Of a DNA stretch of 64,000 nucleotides, positions 17,896-27,755 are shown piece by piece (the stretch's first letter is position 1; each line of letters starts with the position of its first letter). Made by a program: the position numbers and the translations under genes. Location of the stretch: assembly GCA_037133095.1 (NCBI GenBank), contig JBAXOT010000004.1:40079-104078 (forward strand). Direction: 5' to 3'. Origin of the DNA: CAIMZW01 sp037133095. GTDB lineage: Bacteria > Actinomycetota > Actinomycetes > Nanopelagicales > Nanopelagicaceae. The notes below the pieces were generated by a model. The model was not told where the DNA came from. It saw only the letters and a program-made list of their open reading frames with translations, and made no database searches.

Positions 17896-19389
17896 TTATT
17901 CCGTCCGCGGAGCATATGGCTTCTCCGGCGCATATTTAGCCCCATATGGCTTGTATCTGCCCGCATAGGGGCGGTACTTACTTCCGTAATAACTGTAGTT
18001 ACCGTACCGATATCCATAATCGGCGCCGGCGCGACTCAACGGAATCATGTTTAAGACCACGCCCAGAACGGTTGAGCCAACAGCCGTAATGGCATCGTTG
18101 GCACCTTGGAACTGCGAAATCTTTGTGACACCTGCACGCGCAATCAAGAGCACACCGTCGGCCTTAGAAGCGATAATCGCCGCATCGGTTACTGGCAGCA
18201 AAGGTGCACAGTCGAGAATTACATAATCGAACGCTGTTTTTAGTCCCTCCATCAATCGATCCATTGTGTCGGAGTTGAGAAGTTCGGCTGGGTTTGGTGG
18301 AATGGCGCCAGAAGGCAGAATTCTCAATTCGTTATCGCCCCACGGAGTCAACAACTTTGCCAACGAGGCGGGGGTGGTGAACTTGGCTCGGCCAGTGAGA
18401 ACTTCACTGAGCCCGGTTGCGGAGATTGTCTCATCTAGATACTGGCTGACCTTTGGACGGCGCAAATCTGCCTCGACCAGGGCCACTTTGTAACCAGCCT
18501 GTGAAAGTGTGATGGCCAAGTTCAATGAGGTTGTAGTTTTTCCTTCGTTTGGAAGCGCCGATGAAACTGCAATAACAGTCGGCGGATTGTCGGAACCAAT
18601 AAATTGCAAATTCGTTCGCAACTGTCGGAAAGATTCGGCGCGCGATGAATATCGACCAATCTGCGTCAGCAATGGCTTAGTAATTGCGTCATCGTCAAAA
18701 CCAATTGCTGCGAGCAGTGGTACGCCCGCCAAGTGCTCTTCGTTCTTCACGGTGTTATCAAAGAGCTGGCGCAAAGTTGCCAGACCCAAGCCCAGACCGA
18801 AGCCGAGAATAAGGCCAAGCAATAAGTTCAAAGTTTTCTTAGGTGACGCAGGTTTTAGTGGAGGCACTGCGTCTTTTACTGTCGATACCTTCACGGGCGA
18901 TCCGCCGCCAGCTTGCGAAATTTCCAGGGCATCAACGGTCACCGCAAAGTGCTTCGTCACGCTGTTGGCGATGGCCGCGGCGGTATTTGGGTTGTTATCG
19001 CTGACTTTGACGTTGATCAACACCGTGTCCAACGGCGCTGTCGCGGAAACGCGTTTTGCCAATAATTCAACAGTGGTATTGAGTTTCAGCTCATCAATTA
19101 CCGGCTGGAGAGTCGCTGGCCCGTTAATAATCTGGGCATACGACTTCACGCGTTGTTGAGAGAAACTGGACCCAGTCGCGAGTGCTGAAATATCAAGAGA
19201 AGCCGCAGGAGTCGAAATAAATATCTGGGCAGTCGCGTCATAGGAAGGAGTCGCGGTGAAGGTGTAGATACCAGCTGCCAAAATTCCGATCGCGGTACTG
19301 GCAACAACTAGAGGCAGGTAGCGGAGAATTAATCTCCAATAATCACTTAATTCCACAAATTCCCTAACTACTCGATTAGTTGCCCCCAC
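17896..19389 (-). CDS. Wzz/BY-kinase polysaccharide chain-length regulator
   Basis: This fused polysaccharide co-polymerase and bacterial tyrosine kinase has 497 residues. The N-terminal Wzz domain has a helix after LSDYWRLILRYLPLV and a second helix near residues 185-205 (LLLGLILGFGLGLGLA). The cytoplasmic kinase has Walker A ALPNEGKTTTSLNLA, Walker A' LVEADLRRP and Walker B YVILDCAPLLPV. A tyrosine-rich tail (YGYRYGNYSYYGSKYRPYAG and on) is the autophosphorylation cluster. GTG at 19389 is used; GTG at 19356, which begins just before LSDYW and has AGGGA upstream, may be the true start. Next to it is its likely phosphatase. The pair controls polymer length and export. Confidence 0.9.
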   Translation of the reverse strand: MGATNRVVREFVELSDYWRLILRYLPLVVASTAIGILAAGIYTFTATPSYDATAQIFISTPAASLDISALATGSSFSQQRVKSYAQIINGPATLQPVIDELKLNTTVELLAKRVSATAPLDTVLINVKVSDNNPNTAAAIANSVTKHFAVTVDALEISQAGGGSPVKVSTVKDAVPPLKPASPKKTLNLLLGLILGFGLGLGLATLRQLFDNTVKNEEHLAGVPLLAAIGFDDDAITKPLLTQIGRYSSRAESFRQLRTNLQFIGSDNPPTVIAVSSALPNEGKTTTSLNLAITLSQAGYKVALVEADLRRPKVSQYLDETISATGLSEVLTGRAKFTTPASLAKLLTPWGDNELRILPSGAIPPNPAELLNSDTMDRLMEGLKTAFDYVILDCAPLLPVTDAAIIASKADGVLLIARAGVTKISQFQGANDAITAVGSTVLGVVLNMIPLSRAGADYGYRYGNYSYYGSKYRPYAGRYKPYGAKYAPEKPYAPRTE

Positions 19390-19424
19390 CGTACCCTACC
19401 TGTTTGATATTCGTAGAAGGCAAA

Positions 19425-20258
19425 TTATCGACGGATAACGTGAATTTCGCTGGCCCAAATTGCGGCTAAGTAAGCATCTGGCAAAGGCCCGGTCGGAATA
19501 ATTTGAGGCGCTGTGACCAAATAAAGTGGGCGATCGACGCAGAGGTCCGCGAGCAAATCACGCCAATCCATTGACAGTAAAAAAGCTTCCGGTTGGCTTT
19601 TCTCAACGATTCCTGAGAGTACCTCGAAGGAATGTGCGCCTTCAGCGAGAGATATTGGACCCACTGAAAGCCCGGACCTTCGAAACTCCCCTGGAATGGG
19701 TGACCGCACGTCGGCATCGATTATGAGCCCTGAAGTATCAGCGGCGCGTTCTCTCGCAAAGGCAATAGCCGATTCCGTCTGAAACTCGGTCTCAGGAATC
19801 ACCACCACAATTTCATGCTGGAAAAAGCCAGACCACAATTCACGAACGGCGCGGAGGTTGACCCATGCGACTTTTGCCAGTTCGGTCTCCAAAGTGCGAC
19901 CAGTCATCGTTTCTGGATCGAAAGGCATGAAACTTGAATCCGACGCAAAATCTTCGTAGGAAACCACTTGACGATCTGCCGCTTGGATCCTTGGGTCATC
20001 TTTCATCCAGGCTTCGGCGCAAATCACGAGATCCGCCTCAATGAGTTCGAGGCTGAGATCAAGAGTCTTTGACCCACCTTCGGCGATTGCCACCCCCCAT
20101 TTCCGGGAAAGCTGCACAACTGATGTTAGGTATGGAGTGTTTGAAACGGCTTGAACGCCCGCGGAGCTAATTTCCAAGTTAGGAAGAAAACGACGAATAA
20201 CTGCTTCTGCGAGTGCCGAACGTGCTTGGTTCATTTTACAAATAGTGAGCACCTTCAT
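19425..20258 (-). CDS. Low-molecular-weight protein-tyrosine phosphatase with a C-terminal extension
   Basis: ATG at 20258 is chosen because it puts the phosphatase P-loop at its normal place. The longer TTG frame adds 13 residues without family support. The protein is 277 residues. Residues about 1-140 form an LMW-PTP domain with the C(x)5R(S) loop CKMNQARS (Cys7, Arg13) and a DP pair in PFDPETM as candidate general acid. About 130 further residues follow, which I cannot assign; typical LMW-PTPs end near 150-160. It lies upstream of the BY-kinase gene, so it is the likely kinase-reversing phosphatase. The extension may regulate it or bind the kinase. Confidence 0.75.
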   Translation of the reverse strand: MKVLTICKMNQARSALAEAVIRRFLPNLEISSAGVQAVSNTPYLTSVVQLSRKWGVAIAEGGSKTLDLSLELIEADLVICAEAWMKDDPRIQAADRQVVSYEDFASDSSFMPFDPETMTGRTLETELAKVAWVNLRAVRELWSGFFQHEIVVVIPETEFQTESAIAFARERAADTSGLIIDADVRSPIPGEFRRSGLSVGPISLAEGAHSFEVLSGIVEKSQPEAFLLSMDWRDLLADLCVDRPLYLVTAPQIIPTGPLPDAYLAAIWASEIHVIRR

Positions 20259-20465
20259 TGGAGAACTGTAATCTGTGACTCTCGAACTAAATATCAACGT
20301 GGGAAACCTTCGCGATAACCAATCAACCTCGATTGACTGGTCAAGGCCTTTAAAATCCTAACAATCTGTTCACCTTTCATCATCACAATGTTTCACTTCT
20401 CCCCTTATATTTGGGCACCATTCAAGAATGGAACCCACTCCTACAAACAGACTGGCTGGTCAAAA

Positions 20466-22259
20466 ATGTGCGGGATATGCGGAGTCTGGTCGCCTTTTGA
20501 TCAGACTGCTGCAGGCGTAACGCAAATCTTGATGGACGATGTTCGTCACCGCGGACCTGATGATTTAGGACAAGTTGAATTTACTTCAGACAAGCTCTCC
20601 TTTGGGCATCGACGACTATCCATCATTGACTTAGGTGGTTCGCGTCAGCCGATGACCTCATCCAATAATCGATTCACGATAGTTTTCAATGGCGAAATAT
20701 ATAATTACAAGCAATTGCGTGAGAACTTGGGTTATCCGTTTCAAACGCAAGGTGACACGGAAACACTTTTAGCTCTTTGGGAACAAGAAGGTGCCGGATC
20801 CCTCAAAAGACTCCGAGGCCAGTTCGCATTTGCGATTTGGGATTCAGATTTAAAGAAACTTTCTTTTGCGACAGATGCTTTTGGAATCCTTCCTCTGTTT
20901 GTATATGACGATGGCGAAACTTTGGCATTTAGTTCATCTGCCAATTCACTTGCAGCTCATTTTCCAAAAGCGATTGAAAATCAGAATCAAATAATTTCCC
21001 TCCTCACCACCCGCGCAGTTGTCGCACCAGAGACCGTGTACCTCGGAATACGTAGGTTGCCACCGGGGGCACTTTGGACTTATGGAGTTGATACGAAAAA
21101 AGAAACTTTTTGGAACCGAAGCTGGAATGAAATCCCACCAAACAGAACTGAAGCAACTGACCAAAAGGTCAAGTCGTTGCTTCATCATCTCAATCAAGCT
21201 GCGGACCGAGCAATCACTAGCGATGTAGAAATCGGAGTATTTCTATCCGGTGGTATTGACAGTGCCCTTATCGCGAAACTTGCGCAGGATCGACTGCCAT
21301 ATCGATTGAATGCCTACACCGCCTTCTGGCCAGAGGATAAAAAGTCATCGGAGATCGATCAAGCAAAAACGGCCGCAGGAGTTTTGGGCCTCAAGCACCA
21401 TGAAATTGCTATAACTTCAAGTACATGGTGGGACGGCTTCATCGAAAGTTCTAGGCGACGAGAAGGTCCTCTCGCCGAACCCGCCGATGTAATTTTTTAC
21501 TTGCTCGCTCTAAGGGCGAAAGAAGATGTCAAAGTCGTACTGACGGGAGAAGGTTCGGACGAATTCTTTGGTGGATATCCTAAGAACCAAATCGAACGAT
21601 ATGCGGCCCTCTCCGGCGTAAGAACAATCGCTAGTTTTCTCCAAAAGAATGGCTTTGGGAGCCGAAGCGAGAAAATTGACCGGATTCTCTCTGCCTTAAC
21701 AGAAGACGAAGCACTCTTAAGGTGGTCCCGGTACTTTGCAACTAATTGGCCAACAGAGCTTGAAATAGTTCCTCAGGCCCACTTGAACTCTGAACTCTTC
21801 GATTCTGGACTTCGAGGAATGAGAGTCTTCGATTTCACAGAGTGGCTTGCACCTTTACTTCTCGACAGAGCTGACCAGATGGCCATGGCTCATGGACTCG
21901 AAGTTCGACCATTGCTACTTGATTACGACCTCGCTCAATTTGCATTCTCGCTCACCAATTCAGATCTTTACAAGGCTGGTCAAACAAAACCTCTTCTGCG
22001 CAAGGCCGCCCAATCTATTCTTCCTCCCCAATTAGCGAAAACACCAAAGCGCGGTTTTCCCATTCCAACGGCGGCATGGCTTGCCGGACCCTTGTTTGAG
22101 AAGGTTGCCGAGGTTCTTGAACGCACAAGTCCGTTAGTGGATTCATTGCTGCCTAGATCAACAAGGTTAAGATTGTTGCAAGAACATAAGCACAATGATG
22201 CCCGCCATGGAAAGAAGATCTTTACTCTGCTTAGCGTCATGGTTTGGTCGAATTTGTAG
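20466..22259 (+). CDS. Glutamine-dependent asparagine synthase-type amidotransferase
   Basis: The start is fixed at the ATG of Met-Cys-Gly-Ile-Cys-Gly because Cys2 must be N-terminal after Met removal. The 26 residues upstream in frame are excluded. The protein is 597 residues. The N-terminal glutaminase domain has RHRGPDD and GHRRLSIIDL. The synthase domain has the PP-loop LSGGIDSALIA and GEGSDEFFGGYP. In surface-polysaccharide loci such AsnB/WbpS-like enzymes often amidate sugar carboxylates rather than make asparagine. An AlgD-like dehydrogenase making uronates is three genes away. It is divergent from the phosphatase-kinase operon. Confidence 0.9.
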   Translation: MCGICGVWSPFDQTAAGVTQILMDDVRHRGPDDLGQVEFTSDKLSFGHRRLSIIDLGGSRQPMTSSNNRFTIVFNGEIYNYKQLRENLGYPFQTQGDTETLLALWEQEGAGSLKRLRGQFAFAIWDSDLKKLSFATDAFGILPLFVYDDGETLAFSSSANSLAAHFPKAIENQNQIISLLTTRAVVAPETVYLGIRRLPPGALWTYGVDTKKETFWNRSWNEIPPNRTEATDQKVKSLLHHLNQAADRAITSDVEIGVFLSGGIDSALIAKLAQDRLPYRLNAYTAFWPEDKKSSEIDQAKTAAGVLGLKHHEIAITSSTWWDGFIESSRRREGPLAEPADVIFYLLALRAKEDVKVVLTGEGSDEFFGGYPKNQIERYAALSGVRTIASFLQKNGFGSRSEKIDRILSALTEDEALLRWSRYFATNWPTELEIVPQAHLNSELFDSGLRGMRVFDFTEWLAPLLLDRADQMAMAHGLEVRPLLLDYDLAQFAFSLTNSDLYKAGQTKPLLRKAAQSILPPQLAKTPKRGFPIPTAAWLAGPLFEKVAEVLERTSPLVDSLLPRSTRLRLLQEHKHNDARHGKKIFTLLSVMVWSNL

Positions 22260-22275
22260 TCGAAAGGTGGACTGA

Positions 22276-24111
22276 ATGAACTTGTCCCACCTGAAGTGGA
22301 CAATGTCCAGGCTCTCGGTCATGTCATGGGCTGAACGAACTCATCGAGTGAAAGAACAAGTTCTCAAGACCACTTTCAACCCAGGCAGGCCCGCTAAATC
22401 AGTGCAATTCGAAACACTGAAAGTGCAGCATTTCTTGGCGAGTGCAGACCTCCAATATTGTGAAGCCAAGTGGCTGGCTGCAAGAGATAAATTAGAGATT
22501 TACGGTCACGACTGGCCACTAAAGAGCAATCACACCCCAGAATGGTACAAATTCCTGAGCGGAAGAGACACAAGCCAAGTCGAATGTTTCAAACTAATTT
22601 TCCGCAATTCCGATGACATTCGAGAAGATATCAGGCTGGTTTGGGAGTTAAATCGACTGGTCTGGTTGATTCCCATCGCAATATATGCACGACACTCGGG
22701 CGATGAAGAGGCAAATGCATACGTCGTAAAAGCAGTAAAAGACTTCTTAGATACGGATCGAGTCGGCTTTGGGGCTCGATGGGGATCCGCAATTGAAGCT
22801 GCTTACCAAGCTTTGTCATTGCTGCTTTTGAAGTCCATTCTCGAGAAAGAATTTGGGGAACCGAACTTTGTCTCCTCACTCGATATGGCAATTACAACAC
22901 GACAAAAATTTATGCAGCGCTTTCCGTCCCTCTATTCGTCTGCCAACAATCATCGACTTGCCGAACTGGTCGCCCTCATAATCCTGGGATCAAATTCGAC
23001 CCCTCGTGATCCAAAGTTAGAAAGATTGTCTGGGGAACTTGAACGTCGAACATTTGAACAATTTGATAGCGAAGGAATGAATTCTGAACTCGCATTCGAC
23101 TACCACCTTTCTTCATTCGACTTACTTATCGCGACTCTCGAATTTGCCAATTCAAATTTCCTCTCGGAATCATTAAGAAAGCGAATCGAGAAAATATCGG
23201 AGACGACCCAGAATATTTATCAGCTTTCTGGTGTCTGGCCAATAATTGGCGATTCCGATATGGCATCTTTTCTAGCCTCAGTCGTTCCCTATGGTTTGAA
23301 GGCAGAATGGCTTTCGAATTTTTCAAATTCGGTCACGAGTGATCAACACTTTAATTTTCTCTCATTCCAAAAATCTGGCTACTCGATGATCGTGGATAAA
23401 GGTGGAAATGATGAGCTCTTCCTAGTTGTAGACCATGGGTCTATCGGATTTGGCGAAATCGCAGGGCATGGTCACGCAGATACATTGGCCATCTGGTTGT
23501 GGGTGAATCAGCAACCATGGCTGGTAGAAGCTGGAACCTATAGCTATCACTCCAGCGACAAATTCCGGGATTTCCTACGTTCTTCAAAGATGCACAACAC
23601 GATTTCCATTAATAATTCATCAACAAGTCACCCATCTGGGCCTTTTTTATGGTTCGCCAAGAATCGAGCCGCCGGCAAACTCGAGGCGCAAAGCCAAAAA
23701 GACGGCAAATTTTCGCTTGAGTTGAGTGCGGTCATTCCCAACCTGTCTCACCGAAAAGCACCATATTTGCATCGTCGCCAAGTGGATCTCTCTGACAAGG
23801 AACTTCAAATACGTGACCATCTCACATACGAATCGAAGGCTTTCTTTTCCGCCCACTTCATCTTGGCTCCTGGATTTGAACTCGAACGCGGCGCAACAGT
23901 TGGCGAAGTCGTCTTCAAAGATTCTGCGGGCAGCAAAATCCTGTTCAAATATGACCCACTTTTGAGCACCTCTCGAACAGATCGTGTAAAAACCTCCGAT
24001 TCCTATGGAAATCTTCAAGAAAGTTGCCGTATTTCGCTTGAGACGGAGACCTCGCCCCACAATTCTCAACAGTCCGTTACGATTATTTTGTCCCCAAGTA
24101 AGAAAAGTTAA
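22276..24111 (+). CDS. Heparinase II/III-family polysaccharide lyase
   Basis: This 611-residue protein has an alpha/alpha-toroid N-terminal part (about 40-340, with SANNHRLAELVALIILG) and a C-terminal beta-sandwich heparinase II/III-like domain. The latter contains GHGHADTLAIWLWV, PWLVEAGTYSYHSSDKFRD and SSKMHNTISIN. The family cleaves uronic-acid-containing polysaccharides by beta-elimination. No signal peptide is visible, which is usual for locus-encoded members acting on lipid-linked or cytoplasmic glycan. The ATG has AAGGTGG upstream. It sits 16 bases after asnB, in an operon with the uronate-forming dehydrogenase. Confidence 0.85.
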   Translation: MNLSHLKWTMSRLSVMSWAERTHRVKEQVLKTTFNPGRPAKSVQFETLKVQHFLASADLQYCEAKWLAARDKLEIYGHDWPLKSNHTPEWYKFLSGRDTSQVECFKLIFRNSDDIREDIRLVWELNRLVWLIPIAIYARHSGDEEANAYVVKAVKDFLDTDRVGFGARWGSAIEAAYQALSLLLLKSILEKEFGEPNFVSSLDMAITTRQKFMQRFPSLYSSANNHRLAELVALIILGSNSTPRDPKLERLSGELERRTFEQFDSEGMNSELAFDYHLSSFDLLIATLEFANSNFLSESLRKRIEKISETTQNIYQLSGVWPIIGDSDMASFLASVVPYGLKAEWLSNFSNSVTSDQHFNFLSFQKSGYSMIVDKGGNDELFLVVDHGSIGFGEIAGHGHADTLAIWLWVNQQPWLVEAGTYSYHSSDKFRDFLRSSKMHNTISINNSSTSHPSGPFLWFAKNRAAGKLEAQSQKDGKFSLELSAVIPNLSHRKAPYLHRRQVDLSDKELQIRDHLTYESKAFFSAHFILAPGFELERGATVGEVVFKDSAGSKILFKYDPLLSTSRTDRVKTSDSYGNLQESCRISLETETSPHNSQQSVTIILSPSKKS

Positions 24112-24125
24112 GTCAAGGAGCTACT

Positions 24126-25397
24126 TTGCGCATTGCGGTAATTGGTCTTGGCTACGTCGGCGCCGTCACAGGTAGTTGCCTGGTCGGGCTTGGTCATGAC
24201 GTAATAGTGATTGAGAAGAATTCTGAAAAAATTGATTTGTTTAATTCGGGTATATCTCCGATTTCCGAGCCTGGTCTCACCGATTTAATCGCCCAAGGGT
24301 TGGCCTCGGGCAAATTAAAAGCAACAAACGCGACCAACGAAGAACTTTTGACATGCGATATGGTCATTGTGAGTGTCGGTACTCCCACTGACCCAGCCAG
24401 CGGCAGAGCCGACTTGACTTCGATTCAAAATGTCGCAAATGACATTTCGACAGCGCTCAAAACTAGAACTACCAAACTTCGAATCGCCATTGCCTCGACA
24501 GTTCCTCCTGGAACCACCGAAGGTATAGTGCGCAAATTTCTAGTTCAAAAAGGAATTTCAGAAGAGAAATTTGCCCTCGCGTTCATTCCCGAATTTCTTC
24601 GAGAAGGCTCTGCCATCAGCGACTTTCTCAATCCCACCCGATTCATCATTGGCAGTCGTTCTGAAACCGAAGCCCAAGAGTTTGTTGAACTTCGGCCAGA
24701 ATTGAAGGAGATCACCCACCTCACGAAAACCGAAACTTCAGAAATGTTGAAGACGGTCGAGAATAGTTGGCACGCAACGAAAATTACTTTTGCAAACGAA
24801 ATTGGCAGAATCAGCAAAAGTGTTGGAGTCGACGAAAATCAAGTTATGGAACTTCTGATTGCCGATAAGAAGCAAAATATATCGGCCACTTACATGAGAC
24901 CAGGCTTTGCCTTCGGCGGTTCATGTTTGCCGAAGGACTTGCGTTCTCTTGTCTTTCTCGGGCAGTCAAACGGTGTACAGATACCCCTTCTTGCCGGAAT
25001 TAGCCAAAGCAACTCTCTTCAAATAGAGGTTGCAGTCAATCAAATAGTTGACCTAAAGAAGCAGCGGATCGGTGTTTTAGGCTTAGCCTTTAAAGCGAAC
25101 ACAGATGACCTTCGAGAGAGTCCTGCCGTAGTTCTCATTGAGCGACTAATGGGCAAGGGATTTAAGGTGAATATTCATGATTTCGAAGTAGACGGATCCA
25201 AGTTATTTGGCGTCAATTTGAGTACCTGGAATCAGCATGCGCACCTAGCCGACAACATGGTCACTGATATTGGCGACTTGTTGGCAGAATCTGATGTTCT
25301 CGTTCTTGCCCAGCACAACCCTCGTTATTTAGATGTTATTGCGAATCTTGGCGGCGACAAAATTCTGCTCGATCTCACCGGATTAACCAGGAAATAG
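24126..25397 (+). CDS. UDP-glucose/GDP-mannose 6-dehydrogenase family (AlgD-like)
   Basis: This NAD-dependent four-electron dehydrogenase makes a nucleotide-linked uronic acid and has 423 residues. The N-terminal Rossmann motif is GLGYVGAVTGSCL. The catalytic cysteine is Cys267 in GFAFGGSCLPKDLRSL, and LGLAFKANTDDLRESP follows. The position of the Cys and the DDLRESP motif fit GDP-mannose dehydrogenase (AlgD, Cys268) better than UDP-glucose dehydrogenase, but the substrate is not proven. The TTG start has AAGGAG seven bases upstream. It would supply uronate for the polymer targeted by the neighbouring lyase and amidotransferase. Confidence 0.9.
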   Translation: MRIAVIGLGYVGAVTGSCLVGLGHDVIVIEKNSEKIDLFNSGISPISEPGLTDLIAQGLASGKLKATNATNEELLTCDMVIVSVGTPTDPASGRADLTSIQNVANDISTALKTRTTKLRIAIASTVPPGTTEGIVRKFLVQKGISEEKFALAFIPEFLREGSAISDFLNPTRFIIGSRSETEAQEFVELRPELKEITHLTKTETSEMLKTVENSWHATKITFANEIGRISKSVGVDENQVMELLIADKKQNISATYMRPGFAFGGSCLPKDLRSLVFLGQSNGVQIPLLAGISQSNSLQIEVAVNQIVDLKKQRIGVLGLAFKANTDDLRESPAVVLIERLMGKGFKVNIHDFEVDGSKLFGVNLSTWNQHAHLADNMVTDIGDLLAESDVLVLAQHNPRYLDVIANLGGDKILLDLTGLTRK

Positions 25398-25402
25398 TCA
25401 TC

Positions 25403-26587
25403 TTGAAGAAGAACGTCTTAATCTTGGTAGAAAACCTACCCGTTCCCTTTGACCGTCGAGTCTGGATGGAAGCCAACACTCTTCAAAGCAATGGTTATCA
25501 AGTACACATAATCTGTCCGAACTCCAAAAAGTATCCACTATTAAGAGAAGAAATCGATGGAATTCGGATTTACAGATATCCATCTCTTATCGAAGGTCGT
25601 TCCTCACTCGGTACATTGGTCGAATACGGGTGGGCAATTTTGGCAATTGGTTTAATTTCACTCCTACTTTCTGCAACAAGGAAATTTGCTGTAGTTCAGG
25701 TCTGTAACCCACCGGATATTCTTTTCATGGCTACTTGGGCACCGCGGTTTTTCTGGCGGGCAAAACTTATTTTTGACCAACATGACATCAATCCCGAATT
25801 GTGGGAATCAAAAGGTCATTCAATGAATGACCTTTTCGGAAAACTTTTACTCTGGGCCGAACGAGCGACCTATCGCCGAGCAGATGTAGTAATCAGCACC
25901 AACGAGAGTTACAAAGAAATTGCCATTAAGCGGGGGGGAAAGCCTGCCGAAGATGTATTTGTGGTCAGATCCGCGCCAAAAAGATCATTTGCTGTTGTTG
26001 ATCTACCTGCTACTCGTCCTGCCGACGAAGCCAAGAAGGTCGTATACATAGGAACGATGGGTCACCAAGAGGGCATAGATATTCTCCTTAATGCAATTAG
26101 GCTCTTGATTTCAACGCACAACCTTAAAGATATACAACTCGACCTAATAGGCGACGGACCAGAACGTCGGAACCTTGAAGATCTTTCGCTTGCACTTGGT
26201 TTAGAAAGAAATGTGACTTTTCACGGCCGAGTCTCAGACGCTGACCTCCGAAGGATTGTCCTTGATGCCGATGTGGCAGTAAATCCCGATCGCCCCAGCA
26301 AAATGAATGACCTTTCATCTATGAACAAAATTGTCGAGTACATGGCATTGGGCAGACCCATAGTGCAATTCGAATGTGTTGAAGGCGAAAGAACTGCTCT
26401 GGAAGCATCAATTGGCGTTCCGGGGTCCGATGCTCACTCACTGGCGAAAGTACTTTCACAACTGCTCTGGAATCAAAAGAAGAGAATCGAAATGAGTCAA
26501 TTCGGACTTCAAAGATTCCAGGATTCTTTAGCCTGGGAGTATCAAGAATCAAACTTACTAGTTTCCTATCAATATGCGCTTTCATAA
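25403..26587 (+). CDS. Glycosyltransferase family 4
   Basis: This GT-B glycosyltransferase has 394 residues and a TTG start five bases after the dehydrogenase stop. The N-terminal half opens with LILVENLPVPFDRRVWMEA, typical of WcaI/WbuB-like members. The C-terminal half has YIGTMGHQEGIDILLNAI, DLIGDGPERRNLE and the donor-binding segment DRPSKMNDLSSMNKIVEYMA (an EX7E-like region with N/K). It is cytoplasmic or peripheral and builds the lipid-linked repeat unit. Donor and linkage are unknown. Confidence 0.88.
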   Translation: MKKNVLILVENLPVPFDRRVWMEANTLQSNGYQVHIICPNSKKYPLLREEIDGIRIYRYPSLIEGRSSLGTLVEYGWAILAIGLISLLLSATRKFAVVQVCNPPDILFMATWAPRFFWRAKLIFDQHDINPELWESKGHSMNDLFGKLLLWAERATYRRADVVISTNESYKEIAIKRGGKPAEDVFVVRSAPKRSFAVVDLPATRPADEAKKVVYIGTMGHQEGIDILLNAIRLLISTHNLKDIQLDLIGDGPERRNLEDLSLALGLERNVTFHGRVSDADLRRIVLDADVAVNPDRPSKMNDLSSMNKIVEYMALGRPIVQFECVEGERTALEASIGVPGSDAHSLAKVLSQLLWNQKKRIEMSQFGLQRFQDSLAWEYQESNLLVSYQYALS

Positions 26588-26609
26588 ATCGGAATGCTGA
26601 GGATTTACA

Positions 26610-27755
26610 ATGAGATTTCGTCTAGAGAGCAAAATTAAACGGGCAGCAATAACCGTAATCGTACTTGGCCCACCATTGAATAACAGCGGAGGAGTAGGAA
26701 CGCTTTTCAATTATGCAATCCCAAATTTCTCTTCCCGGGTTCTAGTCAGGTTCGTTGATACTCGTGGGGCTCGAAGAAACCCTGTATTTTCAATACTCAA
26801 TGTAATTGAAGCGATGTTTGTTTTGACGTTGAAAAAATCGATGAATCGTGTAGACGTTATCCACATAAGTCTAGGCGCCAAGGGTTCTTCCTATCGAAAG
26901 ACCTTATTGCTTCTTTTTGCAAAGAAAGTATTGAAAATCCCAACTGTAGTCCAACTTCATTCTTCCTCGTTTGATACTTTCCTTGAAGCAAGTCCAAAAC
27001 TCCTGAAAAATTGTATTGTTCGTGCCCTGAATCAAGCTGATCAAATACTCGTACTGGGTGATAAATGGAAAACCTACCTGGCACAAGTTGGTTGCCTTCC
27101 AGAGAAATTGAAAACCCTGCAAATGGGAGTTCCCGATCTACTTTCACATGAAAGTTCTTCTTCGTTTTCTGAGGCAACTTCAGACAAATACAAATTGAAA
27201 TTGTTGTTCGCGGGTGCTATGGGAGAACGTAAAGGTTTGCCCAATTTACTTGAGGCGTTGAAATCTCCCCTTTTACGCAGTGTCTTTCTTAATGTCGCCG
27301 GTTCGGGAGACTTACAATATTGGAAGTCTCTGGTGGTTCGTCTTTTCATTGAAGATAGAGTTAAATTTTACGGGTTAATTTCAGAAAACCGAGTCCATGA
27401 ATTACTGTTCCAATCTGATGCATTAATTCTTCCCTCGATAGCAGAGGGATTACCTGTTTCCGTGATCGAAGGTCTATCTGCCCGCAAAATCGTCATTTCA
27501 ACTCGAGTAGGAAGCCTTCCAGAATTCTTAACCGACGGCTTAAACTGCTTTTTCTTAAATGACCGTGAGCCAGAAACGATTGTACAAAAATTGAATTTCA
27601 TACTTCAGGAAATTGATTCGGATTTACTCGAGACTGTTCGGGAGAATGGAAAAATATTATGGAAAAAGAATTTTGACGTGACATTAACAACCGTACTTCT
27701 CGAGGAGATCTGGTTGAATGCAAACAACAAAGGTTGGAATTCCTTTCATGCATAA
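26610..27755 (+). CDS. Glycosyltransferase family 4
   Basis: This second GT4 enzyme of 381 residues starts at ATG with GAGGA upstream. The N-terminus has GPPLNNSGGVGTLFNY. The C-terminal domain has LLFAGAMGERKGLPNLLEAL, NVAGSGDLQYW and PSIAEGLPVSVIEGLSARK, the EX7E donor motif. It marks the beginning of a markedly AT-rich stretch that continues to about 32.1 kb. Its 3' end overlaps the next transferase gene by 38 bases. Donor and acceptor are unknown. Confidence 0.88.
   Translation: MRFRLESKIKRAAITVIVLGPPLNNSGGVGTLFNYAIPNFSSRVLVRFVDTRGARRNPVFSILNVIEAMFVLTLKKSMNRVDVIHISLGAKGSSYRKTLLLLFAKKVLKIPTVVQLHSSSFDTFLEASPKLLKNCIVRALNQADQILVLGDKWKTYLAQVGCLPEKLKTLQMGVPDLLSHESSSSFSEATSDKYKLKLLFAGAMGERKGLPNLLEALKSPLLRSVFLNVAGSGDLQYWKSLVVRLFIEDRVKFYGLISENRVHELLFQSDALILPSIAEGLPVSVIEGLSARKIVISTRVGSLPEFLTDGLNCFFLNDREPETIVQKLNFILQEIDSDLLETVRENGKILWKKNFDVTLTTVLLEEIWLNANNKGWNSFHA

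Noticed and set aside
18509..19159. Forward ORF of 216 codons inside the BY-kinase gene
   Set aside because: Antisense shadow with low-complexity Ser/Arg/Lys composition and no domain.
20388..20465. Upstream extension of the asparagine-synthase frame
   Set aside because: The family needs Cys immediately after the initiator Met, which is found at 20466.
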